DNA of 64,000 bases, from NCBI GenBank assembly GCA_036563645.1, contig DATCMA010000058.1:1-64000 (forward strand), read 5' to 3'. The position numbers and the translations under genes were made by a program. This DNA comes from DATCMA01 sp036563645. GTDB taxonomy: Bacteria; Actinomycetota; Actinomycetes; Mycobacteriales; Micromonosporaceae. The notes under the pieces are model-generated. The model was given only the letters and a program-made list of their open reading frames with translations. It made no database searches and was not told the origin of the DNA. Shown here in pieces: positions 33,786 to 45,525 of this stretch; within the stretch, counting starts at the first letter, position 1, and every line of letters begins with the position of its first letter.

Positions 33786-33889
33786 CAGTTCTCCTCAGGT
33801 CCCTAACGCGACGGGCGGGGCGCACCGTCGCAAACGTGAAACCTCGTGTGGCCGTGAACCAAAGGGACATGTGGTTCCCGGCGCGGGGA

Positions 33890-33918
33890 AAACTAGCCGC
33901 CGATGACGTTTTCGGCAA
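33890..33918 (-). promoter_or_regulatory. Probable mihF promoter
   Basis: TTGCCG (33913-33918) and TAGTTT (33890-33895) are 17 bp apart on the minus strand, between pyrF and mihF. It would drive mihF and probably gmk-rpoZ, separating them from the pyrimidine operon. A GAACCA/TGGTTC inverted repeat lies in the predicted leader. Confidence 0.5.
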
Positions 33919-33956
33919 CGTGGGCGCGCCATGATCACGCAGAGCGTAGCCGCCTG

Positions 33957-34799
33957 TCACTTAGCCGAACCACCGAGGGCGGCTCGACATTCGTCTACCA
34001 AACGCTCAACCGAGGCGCGGAGCGCCGCCGGAGCGGGGCCGGCCTGCAGCACCTCTCGGGAGTAGCTGGGGAGTACGGCGGGTAACGCCGCGCCGAAGAC
34101 GGCGGGGAGATCGGCGAGGGTCGCGCCCTGCGCGCCCAGCCCGGGCGCGAGCAGCGGACCATTGACCTTCGAAAGATCGTGACCGGTCTCCCCGATCGTG
34201 GCGCCAACCACCAAGCCGACGCTGCCCATCGGCTGCGCACCCGCGTTGAGCTGCGCAACCTCGTCGATCACCGTCTGGGCAACGGTACGCCCATCGATGG
34301 CTGTGGCGTGCTGCACCACGCGCCCCTCGGGGTTGGACGTGAGCGCGAGGACGAAGACGCCCCCACCATGCGCAGCCGCCATCTCGAAGACCGGGGCGAG
34401 CGCGCCGACCCCGAGATAGGGGCTGACAGTAATCGCGTCGACGCCCAGCGGACTGGCCGGATCCAGGTACGCGGCGGCGTAGGCGGCGACTGTGGAGCCG
34501 ATGTCGCCCCGCTTCACGTCGAGGAGCACGAGGGCCCCCGCCTCCCGCAACTGTCGGATAGTTGACTCGAGGACGGCGATCCCCTTAGACCCGAAACGTT
34601 CGAAAAACGCAGATTGCGGCTTGACCACCGCAACCCGGTCGGCGACGGCCTCGACGACCGTCTCCGCAAACCGGGCTAGCCCGTCGACGTCGTCGGTGAG
34701 CCCCCAGCGGGCCAACAGGGACGGGTGGGGGTCGATCCCGACACACAGCGGGCCCCGCTCCGTCACCGCGCGGCGCAGCCGCGCCCCGAAACTCTCCAT
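33957..34799 (-). CDS. pyrF: Orotidine 5'-phosphate decarboxylase, long (type 2) form
   Basis: The 280-residue enzyme makes UMP, the last step of the pathway. The catalytic DxKxxD array is LLDVKRGDIGST with D94, K96 and D99. CVGIDPHPSLL and LSKVNGPLLAPGLGAQG are the substrate-binding regions of the actinobacterial/mycobacterial long type. I chose the ATG at 34799 (MESFGARLRRAV), preceded by GGGGGA at seven bases. It is the last pyr gene, 236 bp after pyrD, with an inverted repeat between. Confidence 0.95.
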   Translation of the reverse strand: MESFGARLRRAVTERGPLCVGIDPHPSLLARWGLTDDVDGLARFAETVVEAVADRVAVVKPQSAFFERFGSKGIAVLESTIRQLREAGALVLLDVKRGDIGSTVAAYAAAYLDPASPLGVDAITVSPYLGVGALAPVFEMAAAHGGGVFVLALTSNPEGRVVQHATAIDGRTVAQTVIDEVAQLNAGAQPMGSVGLVVGATIGETGHDLSKVNGPLLAPGLGAQGATLADLPAVFGAALPAVLPSYSREVLQAGPAPAALRASVERLVDECRAALGGSAK

Positions 34800-34837
34800 C
34801 GCCTCATCCCCCTGTTCCTCACAGTCGCGCTGAGGCC

Positions 34838-34871
34838 GCCACGATCGCGCCGCGCCCGGGGCGATCGTGGC
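34838..34871 (-). repeat. 11-bp perfect inverted repeat upstream of pyrF
   Basis: GCCACGATCGC and GCGATCGTGGC flank a 12-nt GC-rich loop in the pyrD-pyrF gap, ending 38 bp before the pyrF start. It could be a terminator of the upstream pyr operon, a protein-binding site or a stabilising hairpin in the pyrF leader. There is no U tract. Confidence 0.5.
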
Positions 34872-35035
34872 GCCTCGACCCCACCCGCGCGCCGCGTGCC
34901 GCCCGCTGCGGCCCGCAACGCCGCCGGCAAGGGTGAACCACGGACCCGCCCACGCTCGCCGCTCAGCGAGCCGCTGAACGGCCACAGAAGGCGGATCGGA
35001 TAGGACGGATCGGACCGCGCACGCGGTCACCGACG

Positions 35036-36085
35036 CTAGGCGGCCGCCCGGGCCGCCGCTCGCCGGGCGATCGCCCGCACCAGCCCCGGCCCGCGGTAGA
35101 TGAACCCCGTGTAGAGCTGCACCAGGCTCGCCCCGGCGTCGAACATCCGGTCGGCGTCATCGGGGTCGAGCAGACCCCCGACCCCAATGACGGGCAGCGC
35201 GCCACCGGTCTCCCGGTGGACGAACGCGACGACCTCTCGGGCACGGGCGGTCAAGGGACGCCCGGAGAGGCCACCCGCCTCGGCCGCCCGGGGCGCGTCC
35301 CCTGGGGCCAGCCCGTCGCGGGCGAGCGTGGTGTTGGTAGCGATCACCCCGGCCGCGCCGCGCTCCAGACACACCTCGAGCACCTCGGCGATGGCGGGCT
35401 CGGTGAGATCCGGCGCGATCTTGACGAGTACCGGCTTATCCCCGACGAGCGCGGCGAGGATGGCGTCCAGCTGATGCCGGTCTTGGAGGGAGCGCAGGCC
35501 CGGGGTGTTGGGCGAGGAGACGTTGACGACGAAGTAGTCGCCGTAGGGCCGCAGCGTCTCGTAGGCGGCGCGGTAGTCGTCCACCGCCTTCTCCAAGGGC
35601 GTCGCCTTGTTCTTGCCCAGCGAGATCCCCACGGGGACTCGCCAGCCGTGCCGATCGGGGAGGCTCAGCGGGCCCAGCGCGGCGAGCCGAGCGGCAAGCG
35701 CCTCGGCCCCCGCGTTGTTGAAGCCCATCCGATTGATCACCGCCTGGCTGGCGGGCAGGCGGAACAGCCGCGGCCGGGGATTGCCGGGCTGCGGGCGCAC
35801 GGTGACCGTCCCGACCTCGACGAAACCGAACCCGAGGGCGGGCCACGCGCGTAGCGCCACGCCGTCCTTGTCCAACCCGGCCGCCAATCCCACCGGGTTC
35901 GGGAAATCGATCCCGAATACCCGACGCGGCGCGGTGACGCTGTAGCGGGCGTGCAGCGCCGCGAGCAGCGGCGGAAACCGGGAGAGCGTGGCGAGGCGGC
36001 GCAGGGTCCACTCGTGCGCCGCCTCCGCGTCCCCGCCGCCGATCCGGAACAGGACGGCGCGGGCGAGGCCATACGCGTCAATCAT
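35036..36085 (-). CDS. pyrD: Dihydroorotate dehydrogenase (quinone), class 2
   Basis: The 349-residue flavoenzyme oxidises dihydroorotate and feeds electrons to the membrane quinone pool. The N-terminal helices MIDAYGLARAVLFRIGGGDAE... are the membrane-associating part of class 2. GTVTVRPQPGNPRPRLFRL, NRMGFNNAG and FVVNVSSPNTPGLRSLQ contain FMN and active-site residues, including the catalytic Ser. VIGVGGLLDPDDA binds the FMN phosphate. I chose the ATG at 36085 with GGGAG eight bases upstream. It follows carB by 82 bp. Confidence 0.95.
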   Translation of the reverse strand: MIDAYGLARAVLFRIGGGDAEAAHEWTLRRLATLSRFPPLLAALHARYSVTAPRRVFGIDFPNPVGLAAGLDKDGVALRAWPALGFGFVEVGTVTVRPQPGNPRPRLFRLPASQAVINRMGFNNAGAEALAARLAALGPLSLPDRHGWRVPVGISLGKNKATPLEKAVDDYRAAYETLRPYGDYFVVNVSSPNTPGLRSLQDRHQLDAILAALVGDKPVLVKIAPDLTEPAIAEVLEVCLERGAAGVIATNTTLARDGLAPGDAPRAAEAGGLSGRPLTARAREVVAFVHRETGGALPVIGVGGLLDPDDADRMFDAGASLVQLYTGFIYRGPGLVRAIARRAAARAAA

Positions 36086-36167
36086 CTCGGTCACTCCCGC
36101 GCGAGCCGATCCCGAGGCGCGGTCCCCCACCCCCGATCCCGCCACGTCCGCGGGTTTTCGGGAGGCC

Positions 36168-39510
<3,343 letters not shown>

Positions 39511-39518
<8 letters not shown>

Positions 39519-40680
39519 GAAGTCCTCCCGGCGTGTGCGGCCCGCGGGCGACGCCCTGCCGCCGGCCCGAGGCCCCCTCGATCAGATCCGCGACTCGGTC
39601 GAAGAGGTAATCCGCGTCATGCGGGCCGGCCGCCGCCTCCGGGTGGTACTGCACGGAGAACGCGGGCACGTCCTTGGCCCGAAGCCCTTCGACCACGTTG
39701 TCGTTGAGGCACACGTGGCTGACCTCGACCGTGCCGAACTCGGTCTCCACCGGTTCGCCGATCGGAGCCTGCACGGCGAAGCCGTGGTTGTGTGTGCTGA
39801 TCTCCACCCGGCCGCTGGCCAGATTCTTCACCGGGATGTTCAGCCCGCGGTGGCCGTAGCGCAGCTTGTACGTGTCGAAGCCGAACGCCCGGCCGAGAAT
39901 CTGGTTGCCGAAGCAGATCCCGAAGAGGGGGATCTGCCGCCGCAAAATTTCCCGGGTGAGCGCCACCACCTGGCGTGCGGCGGCCGGGTCGCCCGGGCCG
40001 GGGGACAGGAACACCGCGTCGGCGCCCGTGGCGAGCACCTCGTCGAGCGTCGACGAGGCGGGCAGCACGTGGGTGGTCACCCCGCGGACGGCGAATCGCC
40101 GCACCACGTTCCGCTTGATGCCCAGATCGATCGCCGCGATGGTGTAGCGGTGGGTCCCCTCCGCGGGCACCACGTACGGCTTGGGGGTGGTGACCTCCGC
40201 GGTGAGGTTGGCCCCGAGCATCGGCGGCGTCTGGCGCACGCGCTCCAACAGCGCCTGCGGGTCGTCCTCCACACTGGACACCCCAACCCGCATCACGCCC
40301 CGCTCCCGCAGGTGCCGGGTCAACGCCCGGGTGTCGATGCCACTGATGCCGACGACCCCCTCGGCGATCAGCCGTTCCTCCAACTCCCCGGTGGCCCGCC
40401 AGTTCGACGCGAGCCGCGTCGGATCACGCACCACGTACCCGGCCACCCAGATCCGGTCGGACTCGTCGTCCTCGTCGTTGACTCCGGTGTTGCCGATGTG
40501 CGGCGCAGTGTGAATCACCACCTGCCGGTGGTAGGACGGGTCCGTCAGCGTCTCCTGGTAGCCGGTCATCGCGGTGGTGAAAACCGCTTCGCCGAACGTC
40601 TCCCCCACCGCGCCGTAAGCCTCGCCACGGAAGGTGCGCCCGTCCTCCAACACCAGCAGCGCCGGTCGCCGTTTCGTCAC
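39511..40680 (-). CDS. carA: Carbamoyl phosphate synthase small subunit
   Basis: The 389-residue subunit supplies ammonia from glutamine. The N-terminal CPSase_sm domain (1-150) contains TGYQETLTDPSYHRQVV. The class I glutamine amidotransferase domain has the nucleophile Cys in LFGICFGNQILG, STHNHGFAV, and the His-Glu pair in VQYHPEAAAGP. I chose the GTG at 40680 after GGAGGAG; a longer frame would run into pyrC and has no CarA character. It follows pyrC by 43 bp. Confidence 0.96.
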
Positions 40681-40723
40681 TTCACTCCTCCGATCCCCGG
40701 GTTGGCACCTCGAACCGGCGCGC

Positions 40724-42073
40724 TCACCGAACCGCCTTCCCGTCGAGGACCGTCGGCTGCCCGTGCAGGAAGGTCGCGACGATCCGGCCCGGCAGCACCA
40801 TGCCGGCGTACGGCGTGTTCCGGCTCCGGCTGGCCAGCTCCGCCGGATCGATCGTGCGCCGTGCCGCGGGGTCCACGAGGGTGAGGTTGGCGGGAACACC
40901 CGGTGTGGGGTCACGTCCGTGTGCGCTGAGCCCAGCGATTCGCGCCGGTGTGCGCGACATGCGTTCAGCGATGAGGTCCCAGTCGGGACGCCCGTCGACC
41001 TCCAGCGCCCCGGTCGCCAAGACGACCGACAACGCCGTTTCCAGCCCGAGCATGCCCGGCCGAGCGTACGCCCACTCGCACTCCTTGTCCTCCACCGCGT
41101 GGGGGGCGTGGTCGGTGGCGACCACGTCGATGACGCCTTCGGCGAGTGCGGCGCGCAACGCGGCCACGTCCGCCGCGGTCCGCAGCGGAGGGTTGACCTT
41201 GAAGACAGGGTCGTAGCTGCCGGCGGGACGCCAGTGGGGATCGACCCCGGGGCCGACCAGCTCGGCGCGCCCCGCCACCACCTCGTCGGTGAGGAGCAGG
41301 TGGTGGGGGGTGACTTCGGCGGTGACGCGCACGCCGCGCGCCTTGGCCCGACGCACGATCTCCACGCTCCCGGCGGTCGAGAGGTGGCAGATGTGCAGGC
41401 GACTGCCCACGTGCTCCGCGAGCAGCACGTCCCGCGCGATGATCGCCTCCTCGGCCACCGCGGGCCAGCCGGGCAGGCCGAGTCGCGTGGCGACCTGCCC
41501 CTCGTGCATCTGGGCGCCCTCAGTCAGCCGTGGCTCCTCGGCGTGCTGGGCGATGATCCCGTCGAAGGCCTTGACGTATTCCAACGCGCGGCGCATGAGC
41601 CGCGGGTCGGCGACGCAGTGTCCGTCGTCGGAGAAGATCCGCACCGCGGCGGCGGAGCTGGCCATGGCGCCCAGCTCGGCCAGTCGCTCACCGGCGAGAC
41701 CCACCGTGACCGCGCCGATCGGCTGCACGTCGACGAGTCCGGCCTCCCGGCCGAGCCGCCACACCTGCTCCACCACGCCGGCGGTATCCGCCACTGGGGA
41801 GGTGTTGGCCATCGCGCATACCGCGGTGTAGCCGCCGAGGGCGGCGGCCCGCGATCCGGTCTCCACCGTCTCGGCGTCCTCCCGACCCGGCTCGCGCAGG
41901 TGGGTGTGCAGGTCGACCAAGCCCGGCAACGCCACCAGGCCGTCGGCGTCGATGACGTGCGCGCCAGCCGCGCTCAGGTGAGGACCCATCTCGGCGACGA
42001 CACCGTCGCGCAGCAGCAGGTCAGTCCGTTCGCGGCCGAGGACGGCGGCGCCGCGAATCAGGTATGAGGTCAC
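40724..42073 (-). CDS. pyrC: Dihydroorotase, class I
   Basis: The 449-residue amidohydrolase cyclises carbamoyl-aspartate. LVDLHTHLREPGREDAE carries the HxH metal ligands and substrate Arg. HICHLSTAGSVEIVRRAK and VTAEVTPHHLLLTDE have further metal His, and VVATDHAPHAVEDKE the catalytic Asp. It is a full-length, apparently active enzyme, unlike the inactive paralogues of some lineages. The GTG start lies 23 bp after pyrB. Confidence 0.95.
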   Translation of the reverse strand: MTSYLIRGAAVLGRERTDLLLRDGVVAEMGPHLSAAGAHVIDADGLVALPGLVDLHTHLREPGREDAETVETGSRAAALGGYTAVCAMANTSPVADTAGVVEQVWRLGREAGLVDVQPIGAVTVGLAGERLAELGAMASSAAAVRIFSDDGHCVADPRLMRRALEYVKAFDGIIAQHAEEPRLTEGAQMHEGQVATRLGLPGWPAVAEEAIIARDVLLAEHVGSRLHICHLSTAGSVEIVRRAKARGVRVTAEVTPHHLLLTDEVVAGRAELVGPGVDPHWRPAGSYDPVFKVNPPLRTAADVAALRAALAEGVIDVVATDHAPHAVEDKECEWAYARPGMLGLETALSVVLATGALEVDGRPDWDLIAERMSRTPARIAGLSAHGRDPTPGVPANLTLVDPAARRTIDPAELASRSRNTPYAGMVLPGRIVATFLHGQPTVLDGKAVR

Positions 42074-42096
42074 ACTCGCTCCTCTTCCGGGGGTTG

Positions 42097-43038
42097 TCAG
42101 GCCGTTCCCGCCGATCGGCCACCGAGCAGGAGGTAGAGCACCGCCATGCGGACGCTGACACCGTTGGCGACCTGTTCGACCACGGTCGACCGGGGTGAGT
42201 CGGCGACCTCCGCGGAGATCTCCATGCCCCGGTTCATCGGCCCAGGGTGCATGACGATCGCGTGTTCCGGGAGTCGGCGCAGCCGCAGCGCGTCCAGGCC
42301 GTAGCGACGGGCGTACTCGCGCTCGGAGGGGAAGTAGGACCCGAACATCCGCTCCCGCTGGACCCGCAGCATCATCACCACGTCGACCGTCGGCAGCACC
42401 GCGTCGAGGTCGTAGGAGACCTCGACGCCGGGGGCGAGTGCGGTGGCGATGTCGACCGGGATCAACGTCGGAGGGCCAACCAACGTCACCTTGGCCCCGA
42501 GAGTGGTCAACAACAGGATGTTCGAGCGGGCGACCCGGCTGTGAAGAACATCACCGACGACCGCGACGTGCAGCCCCGCGACACGCCCGAACCGCGATCG
42601 GATCGTGTACGCGTCGAGCAGCGCCTGGGTGGGGTGCTCGTGGGTGCCGTCCCCCGCGTTGATCACCGACCCGTCGATCCAGGTCGCCAGGCGGTACGGG
42701 GCCCCGGAGGCGGGGTGGCGGACCACCACGGCGTCGGCCCCCATCGCCTGCAAGGTCAAGGCGGTGTCCTTGAGGCTCTCGCCCTTGGAGACGCTGGAGC
42801 CTTTCGCGGAGAAGTTGATGACGTCCGCGGACAGCCGCTTCGCCGCCGCTTCGAAGGAGATGCGGGTACGGGTGGAGTCCTCGTAGAAGAGGTTGACCAC
42901 GGTCCGTCCGCGGAGCGTGGGAAGCTTCTTCACCTCGCGCCCGGCGATGCTGGCCATCTCCGCCGCGGTGTCCAGGATGACCGTGGCCGTCTCGGCGTCG
43001 AGGTCCGCCCCGGACAGCAGGTGCTTCAGCGTGATCAT
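42097..43038 (-). CDS. pyrB: Aspartate carbamoyltransferase catalytic chain
   Basis: The 313-residue enzyme commits carbamoyl phosphate to pyrimidines. YEDSTRTRISFEAAAKRL holds the STRTR carbamoyl-phosphate loop. KGESLKDT is the mobile 80s-type loop, and HPGPMNRGMEI is the HPGP substrate motif. No pyrI regulatory chain is present, as usual for Gram-positives. The ATG overlaps the pyrR stop (ATGA), so expression follows pyrR. Confidence 0.96.
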   Translation of the reverse strand: MITLKHLLSGADLDAETATVILDTAAEMASIAGREVKKLPTLRGRTVVNLFYEDSTRTRISFEAAAKRLSADVINFSAKGSSVSKGESLKDTALTLQAMGADAVVVRHPASGAPYRLATWIDGSVINAGDGTHEHPTQALLDAYTIRSRFGRVAGLHVAVVGDVLHSRVARSNILLLTTLGAKVTLVGPPTLIPVDIATALAPGVEVSYDLDAVLPTVDVVMMLRVQRERMFGSYFPSEREYARRYGLDALRLRRLPEHAIVMHPGPMNRGMEISAEVADSPRSTVVEQVANGVSVRMAVLYLLLGGRSAGTA

Positions 43039-43619
43039 CGGGCCACCCCCGCGAGGAGCTTGACCTCGTCGTCGCCGTCGATTTCGGCGAGGGAGACCCG
43101 AACGCTCTCGGAACGCGCGGTCGGGATGTTCTTGCCGACGTAGTCAGCCCGAATCGGCAGCTCCCGATGCCCCCGGTCGACGAGAACCGCCAGCTGCACC
43201 GAGCTGGGCCGCCCGAGGTCGCTCAACGCGTCGAGCGCGGCCCGCACGGTGCGTCCGGAGAAGAGCACGTCGTCGACGAGGATCACCCGTTGGCTGTCGA
43301 CCCCGGCGGGCGGCAAATCGGTCGGCCCGACCGCCCGCGTCGCACGCATCCTGAGGTCGTCGCGATAGAGTGTGATATCGAGCACACCAACGGGGACCTC
43401 GATCCCTTCGAAGGCACGAATCCGCGCGGCGAGCCGGCGCGCGAGGGGAACGCCACGCGTGGGGATGCCGAGCAGCACGGTGTGCTCCGCGCCGCGGGTC
43501 TTCTCCAGGATTTGGTGGGCCATGCGATCGATGACCCGATGAACGTCAGCGCTGGTGAGAATGACTTTCATTGATGGCGGTGACGCCGCTTCGGGGTGGG
43601 CAGCCCGCGCGCAGGCCAA
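43035..43619 (-). CDS. pyrR: Pyrimidine operon regulator PyrR / uracil phosphoribosyltransferase, probable TTG start
   Basis: The 194-residue protein has the PRTase fold with the PRPP loop RVILVDDVLFSGRTVRAALD and VLLGIPTRGVPLARRL. In Gram-positives PyrR binds the pyr mRNA in a UMP-dependent way. Two starts are possible. The ATG at 43571 (MKVILTSADVHR) has no ribosome site. The in-frame TTG at 43619 lies six bases after AAGGAGG, which itself is the 3' arm of the PyrR-type hairpin. I favour the TTG, which adds MACARAAHPEAASPPS. Confidence 0.88.
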   Translation of the reverse strand: MACARAAHPEAASPPSMKVILTSADVHRVIDRMAHQILEKTRGAEHTVLLGIPTRGVPLARRLAARIRAFEGIEVPVGVLDITLYRDDLRMRATRAVGPTDLPPAGVDSQRVILVDDVLFSGRTVRAALDALSDLGRPSSVQLAVLVDRGHRELPIRADYVGKNIPTARSESVRVSLAEIDGDDEVKLLAGVAR

Positions 43620-43625
43620 AGCAGA

Positions 43626-43661
43626 CCTCCTTCCCCGCCTCACGGGACGGGTCGTTAAAGG
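43626..43661 (-). promoter_or_regulatory. PyrR-binding RNA hairpin sequestering the pyrR Shine-Dalgarno
   Basis: The minus strand reads CCTTTAACGACCCGTCCCGT then GAGGCGGGGAAGGAGG. CCCGTC pairs with GGCGGG around the loop CCGTGA, and CCTT pairs with AAGG. This resembles the PyrR-binding loop described for mycobacterial pyr leaders, where PyrR-UMP stabilises the hairpin and hides the Shine-Dalgarno. Here AAGGAGG is placed correctly for the TTG at 43619. Translation-level repression of the pyr operon is inferred. Confidence 0.75.
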
Positions 43662-43713
43662 ACGTCATGAGGACGACCGGCGGTCGCGATCAGTGCCCCA
43701 CCGGCTGCACGCA

Positions 43714-43719
43714 ACGTTA
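43714..43719 (-). promoter_or_regulatory. Weak candidate -10 box for the pyr operon
   Basis: TAACGT on the minus strand lies about 95 bp before the pyrR start, inside the 294-bp gap shared with bldD. The -35 region (GAATCC) is poor, so this is a tentative call. Confidence 0.25.
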
Positions 43720-43827
43720 CCAGTGACCATCTGCCGGATTCGCTTCGGTGCGCTGCATACCACACCCGAGAGGGCGGTGTGGCGGTTGAATCAGACGGGC
43801 GTTTTGAAATCGGTCACCATTGACCAC

Positions 43828-43856
43828 TTGACCACGTCTCAGATCCGCCGTAGCGT
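43828..43856 (+). promoter_or_regulatory. Probable bldD promoter
   Basis: TTGACC (43828-43833) and TAGCGT (43851-43856) are exactly 17 bp apart on the plus strand, 57 bp before bldD. The predicted start near 43863 gives a leader of about 50 nt with GGGAG before the ATG. Confidence 0.65.
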
Positions 43857-43876
43857 CACTCTCCGTAGCGATCACC
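43852..43876 (+). promoter_or_regulatory. Candidate BldD autoregulatory site
   Basis: The near-repeat halves AGCGTCACT and AGCGATCACC overlap the -10 and start site of the bldD promoter. They carry the TCAC half-sites seen in BldD targets, whose known consensus is AGTGA and TCACC halves with variable spacing. BldD is known to repress its own gene in Streptomyces; binding here is inferred. Confidence 0.4.
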
Positions 43877-43913
43877 GGGTATCGTTCCCCGGTCGGCCAC
43901 TGGGAGTGTCCGC

Positions 43914-44399
43914 ATGCCCTCTGAGTACGCAAAGTCGTTGGGCGCTCGCCTGCGCTCCATCCGTCAGCAGCAGGGACTCTCCCTGCAGGGTGTGGAAGAG
44001 AAGTCCAACGGGCGGTGGAAGGCCGTTGTCGTCGGTTCTTACGAGCGCGGAGACCGTGCGGTCACCGTCTCACGCCTCGCGGAGCTGGCCGAGTTCTACC
44101 GCGTCCCCGTCGCGGAGCTGCTGCCGGACGGCAGCGGGGTGCGCCACGAACCGACCAACAAGATCGTTCTGGATCTGGAACGCCTCTACGACGACGCGTC
44201 GGAGGAGTTGGCCTACGTCGCCCGGTACGCGCGTGCCATTCAGCAGCAGCGCGGGGACTACAACGGGCGCGTGCTCTCCATCCGTGCTGACGATCTCCGC
44301 GCTCTGGCGATCGTCTACGACATGTCGCCATCGGGTCTGATCGAGAAGCTCAACGAGCACGGCGTCTTGGTCAACGACCCTCGCGAACTCCTCTCCTGA
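43914..44399 (+). CDS. bldD: Developmental regulator BldD (c-di-GMP-responsive)
   Basis: The 161-residue protein is the master repressor of sporulation genes in filamentous actinobacteria. The XRE-type HTH (about 5-72) includes GLSLQGVEEKSNGRWKAVV and VGSYERGDRAVTVSRLAELA. The C-terminal domain (about 83-158) holds the bipartite c-di-GMP signature: RGD at 113-115 and RADD at 124-127, which match the RxD-X8-RxxD motif. Both parts are intact, so it should dimerise with c-di-GMP. GGGAG lies eight bases before the ATG. It diverges from pyrR and converges with nusB, the same setting as in Streptomyces. Confidence 0.95.
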   Translation: MPSEYAKSLGARLRSIRQQQGLSLQGVEEKSNGRWKAVVVGSYERGDRAVTVSRLAELAEFYRVPVAELLPDGSGVRHEPTNKIVLDLERLYDDASEELAYVARYARAIQQQRGDYNGRVLSIRADDLRALAIVYDMSPSGLIEKLNEHGVLVNDPRELLS

Positions 44400-44406
44400 G
44401 CCGTGA

Positions 44407-44439
44407 CGACAAGGGCCCGCGTGCGGCGGGCCCTTGTCG
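44407..44439. terminator. Bidirectional terminator between bldD and nusB
   Basis: CGACAAGGGCCCGC and GCGGGCCCTTGTCG form a perfect 14-bp stem with a 5-nt loop, 8 bp after the bldD stop and 11 bp before the nusB stop. It is the strongest simple hairpin in the window and should end both convergent transcripts, although no U tract follows. Confidence 0.8.
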
Positions 44440-44449
44440 GTCGCGCGGA

Positions 44450-44884
44450 TCAGTGCGGGGTGAACTCCGCGATGCGCGCCAACACCCCGTTGAGGAAGCG
44501 GGGCGAGTCGTCGGTGGACATCTGCTTGGCGAGCTCCACCGCCTCTGAGATCGCCACCGCGTCGTCGATTTCCTCGACGTAGAGGAGCTCCTGCACCGCG
44601 ATTCGGGCCAGGTTCCGGTCCACGACCGGCATCCGCTCCAGGGTCCAGCCCTCCGCGTACGTGGAGATCAGCTCGTCGATCCGGGCGAGGTTGCGACTGA
44701 CCCCCTCGACGAGGCTGATCGTGTACGGCAGGTGCGGCGGGTACGGTTGCGCGATGCGCTTGAGGTAGCTCTCGAGCACCTGCGTCGGCGGAAGGCCACG
44801 GACGTCCGCCTCGTAGAGCACCTCCAACGCCCGTTTGCGCGCCTTACGGCGCGAGGGCATCGAGGTTTTCGATCGCTCAGCCAT
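44450..44884 (-). CDS. nusB: Transcription antitermination factor NusB
   Basis: The 144-residue all-helical protein binds boxA RNA with S10 to support rRNA antitermination. SRRKARKRALEVLYEADVRG is the Arg-rich N-terminal helix. LARIAVQELLYVEEIDDAVAISEAVELAKQ is the core, and SPRFLNGVLARI is the C-terminal signature. It shares one base with the efp stop (TGATGG). The rRNA leader motif at the left edge is a likely target process. Confidence 0.95.
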   Translation of the reverse strand: MAERSKTSMPSRRKARKRALEVLYEADVRGLPPTQVLESYLKRIAQPYPPHLPYTISLVEGVSRNLARIDELISTYAEGWTLERMPVVDRNLARIAVQELLYVEEIDDAVAISEAVELAKQMSTDDSPRFLNGVLARIAEFTPH

Positions 44885-45441
44885 CAGGCGCGGCCGAGGT
44901 AACGGCCATCGCGGGTGTCGACCTTGATCTTTTCGCCGGTGGTGATGAAGAGCGGCACCTGGACCGTCGCTCCGGTCTCCACCGTCGCCGGCTTCGTACC
45001 CCCGGTCGCGCGGTCCCCTTGCACGCCCGGCTCCGTGTACGTCACTTCGAGCACCACGCTGGCGGGCAGCTCGACGTAGAGCGGCACGCCCTCGTGGGTC
45101 GCGACGATCACCTCCGCCTCCGGCAGGAGGTAGTTGGCCGCGTCACCAACGGTCGCGCGAGGCACGGTGATCTGGTCGTACGTCTCCAGATCCATGAAGA
45201 CGAAGTCCTCGCCGTCCTGGTACAGGTACTGCATTTGCCGCTTGTCGACCGTCGCGGTCTCGACCTTGACGCCCGCGTTGAAGGTCTTGTCAACGACCTT
45301 CCCCGACAGGACGTTCTTGAGCGTCGTGCGGACGAATGCCCCACCTTTCCCAGGCTTGACGTGCTGAAACTCCACGACGGACCACAGTTCGCCGTCGAGG
45401 TTGAGGACCATGCCGTTCTTGAGGTCGTTGGTGGTGGCCAT
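44884..45441 (-). CDS. efp: Elongation factor P
   Basis: The 185-residue tRNA mimic rescues ribosomes stalled at proline runs. Domain I (1-64) has the tip loop KPGKGGAFVRTTLKN with K32, the position modified in other bacteria. Domains II and III follow with the signature near VEVTYTEPGVQGDRATGGTKPA. No epmA/epmB or other modification genes are nearby, and actinobacterial EF-P is often unmodified. The ribosome site is AGGA just before the ATG. Confidence 0.96.
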   Translation of the reverse strand: MATTNDLKNGMVLNLDGELWSVVEFQHVKPGKGGAFVRTTLKNVLSGKVVDKTFNAGVKVETATVDKRQMQYLYQDGEDFVFMDLETYDQITVPRATVGDAANYLLPEAEVIVATHEGVPLYVELPASVVLEVTYTEPGVQGDRATGGTKPATVETGATVQVPLFITTGEKIKVDTRDGRYLGRA

Positions 45442-45480
45442 TTCCTGCCTTGCTCGTCAATGTGGCGGATCGACGCGCCA

Positions 45481-45486
45481 AGTTTA
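45481..45486 (-). promoter_or_regulatory. Candidate efp-nusB promoter (-10 box)
   Basis: TAAACT on the minus strand is a strong -10 match 40 bp before efp, in the 84-bp gap after aroQ. No good -35 is visible. The leader would be about 33 nt. Confidence 0.45.
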
Positions 45487-45525
45487 CTGGGCGGCCCACC
45501 TGCCCGCCGGCGAGGGTACATCCCC

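Noticed and set aside
40681..40914. N-terminal extension of carA to 40914
   Set aside because: It would overlap the end of pyrC by almost 200 bases and has no CarA similarity. The GTG at 40680 has a good ribosome site.
43662..43913. Small RNA or extra gene between pyrR and bldD
   Set aside because: The 252 bp beyond the PyrR hairpin are explained by two divergent promoter regions. No terminator-bounded transcript or good ORF is visible.
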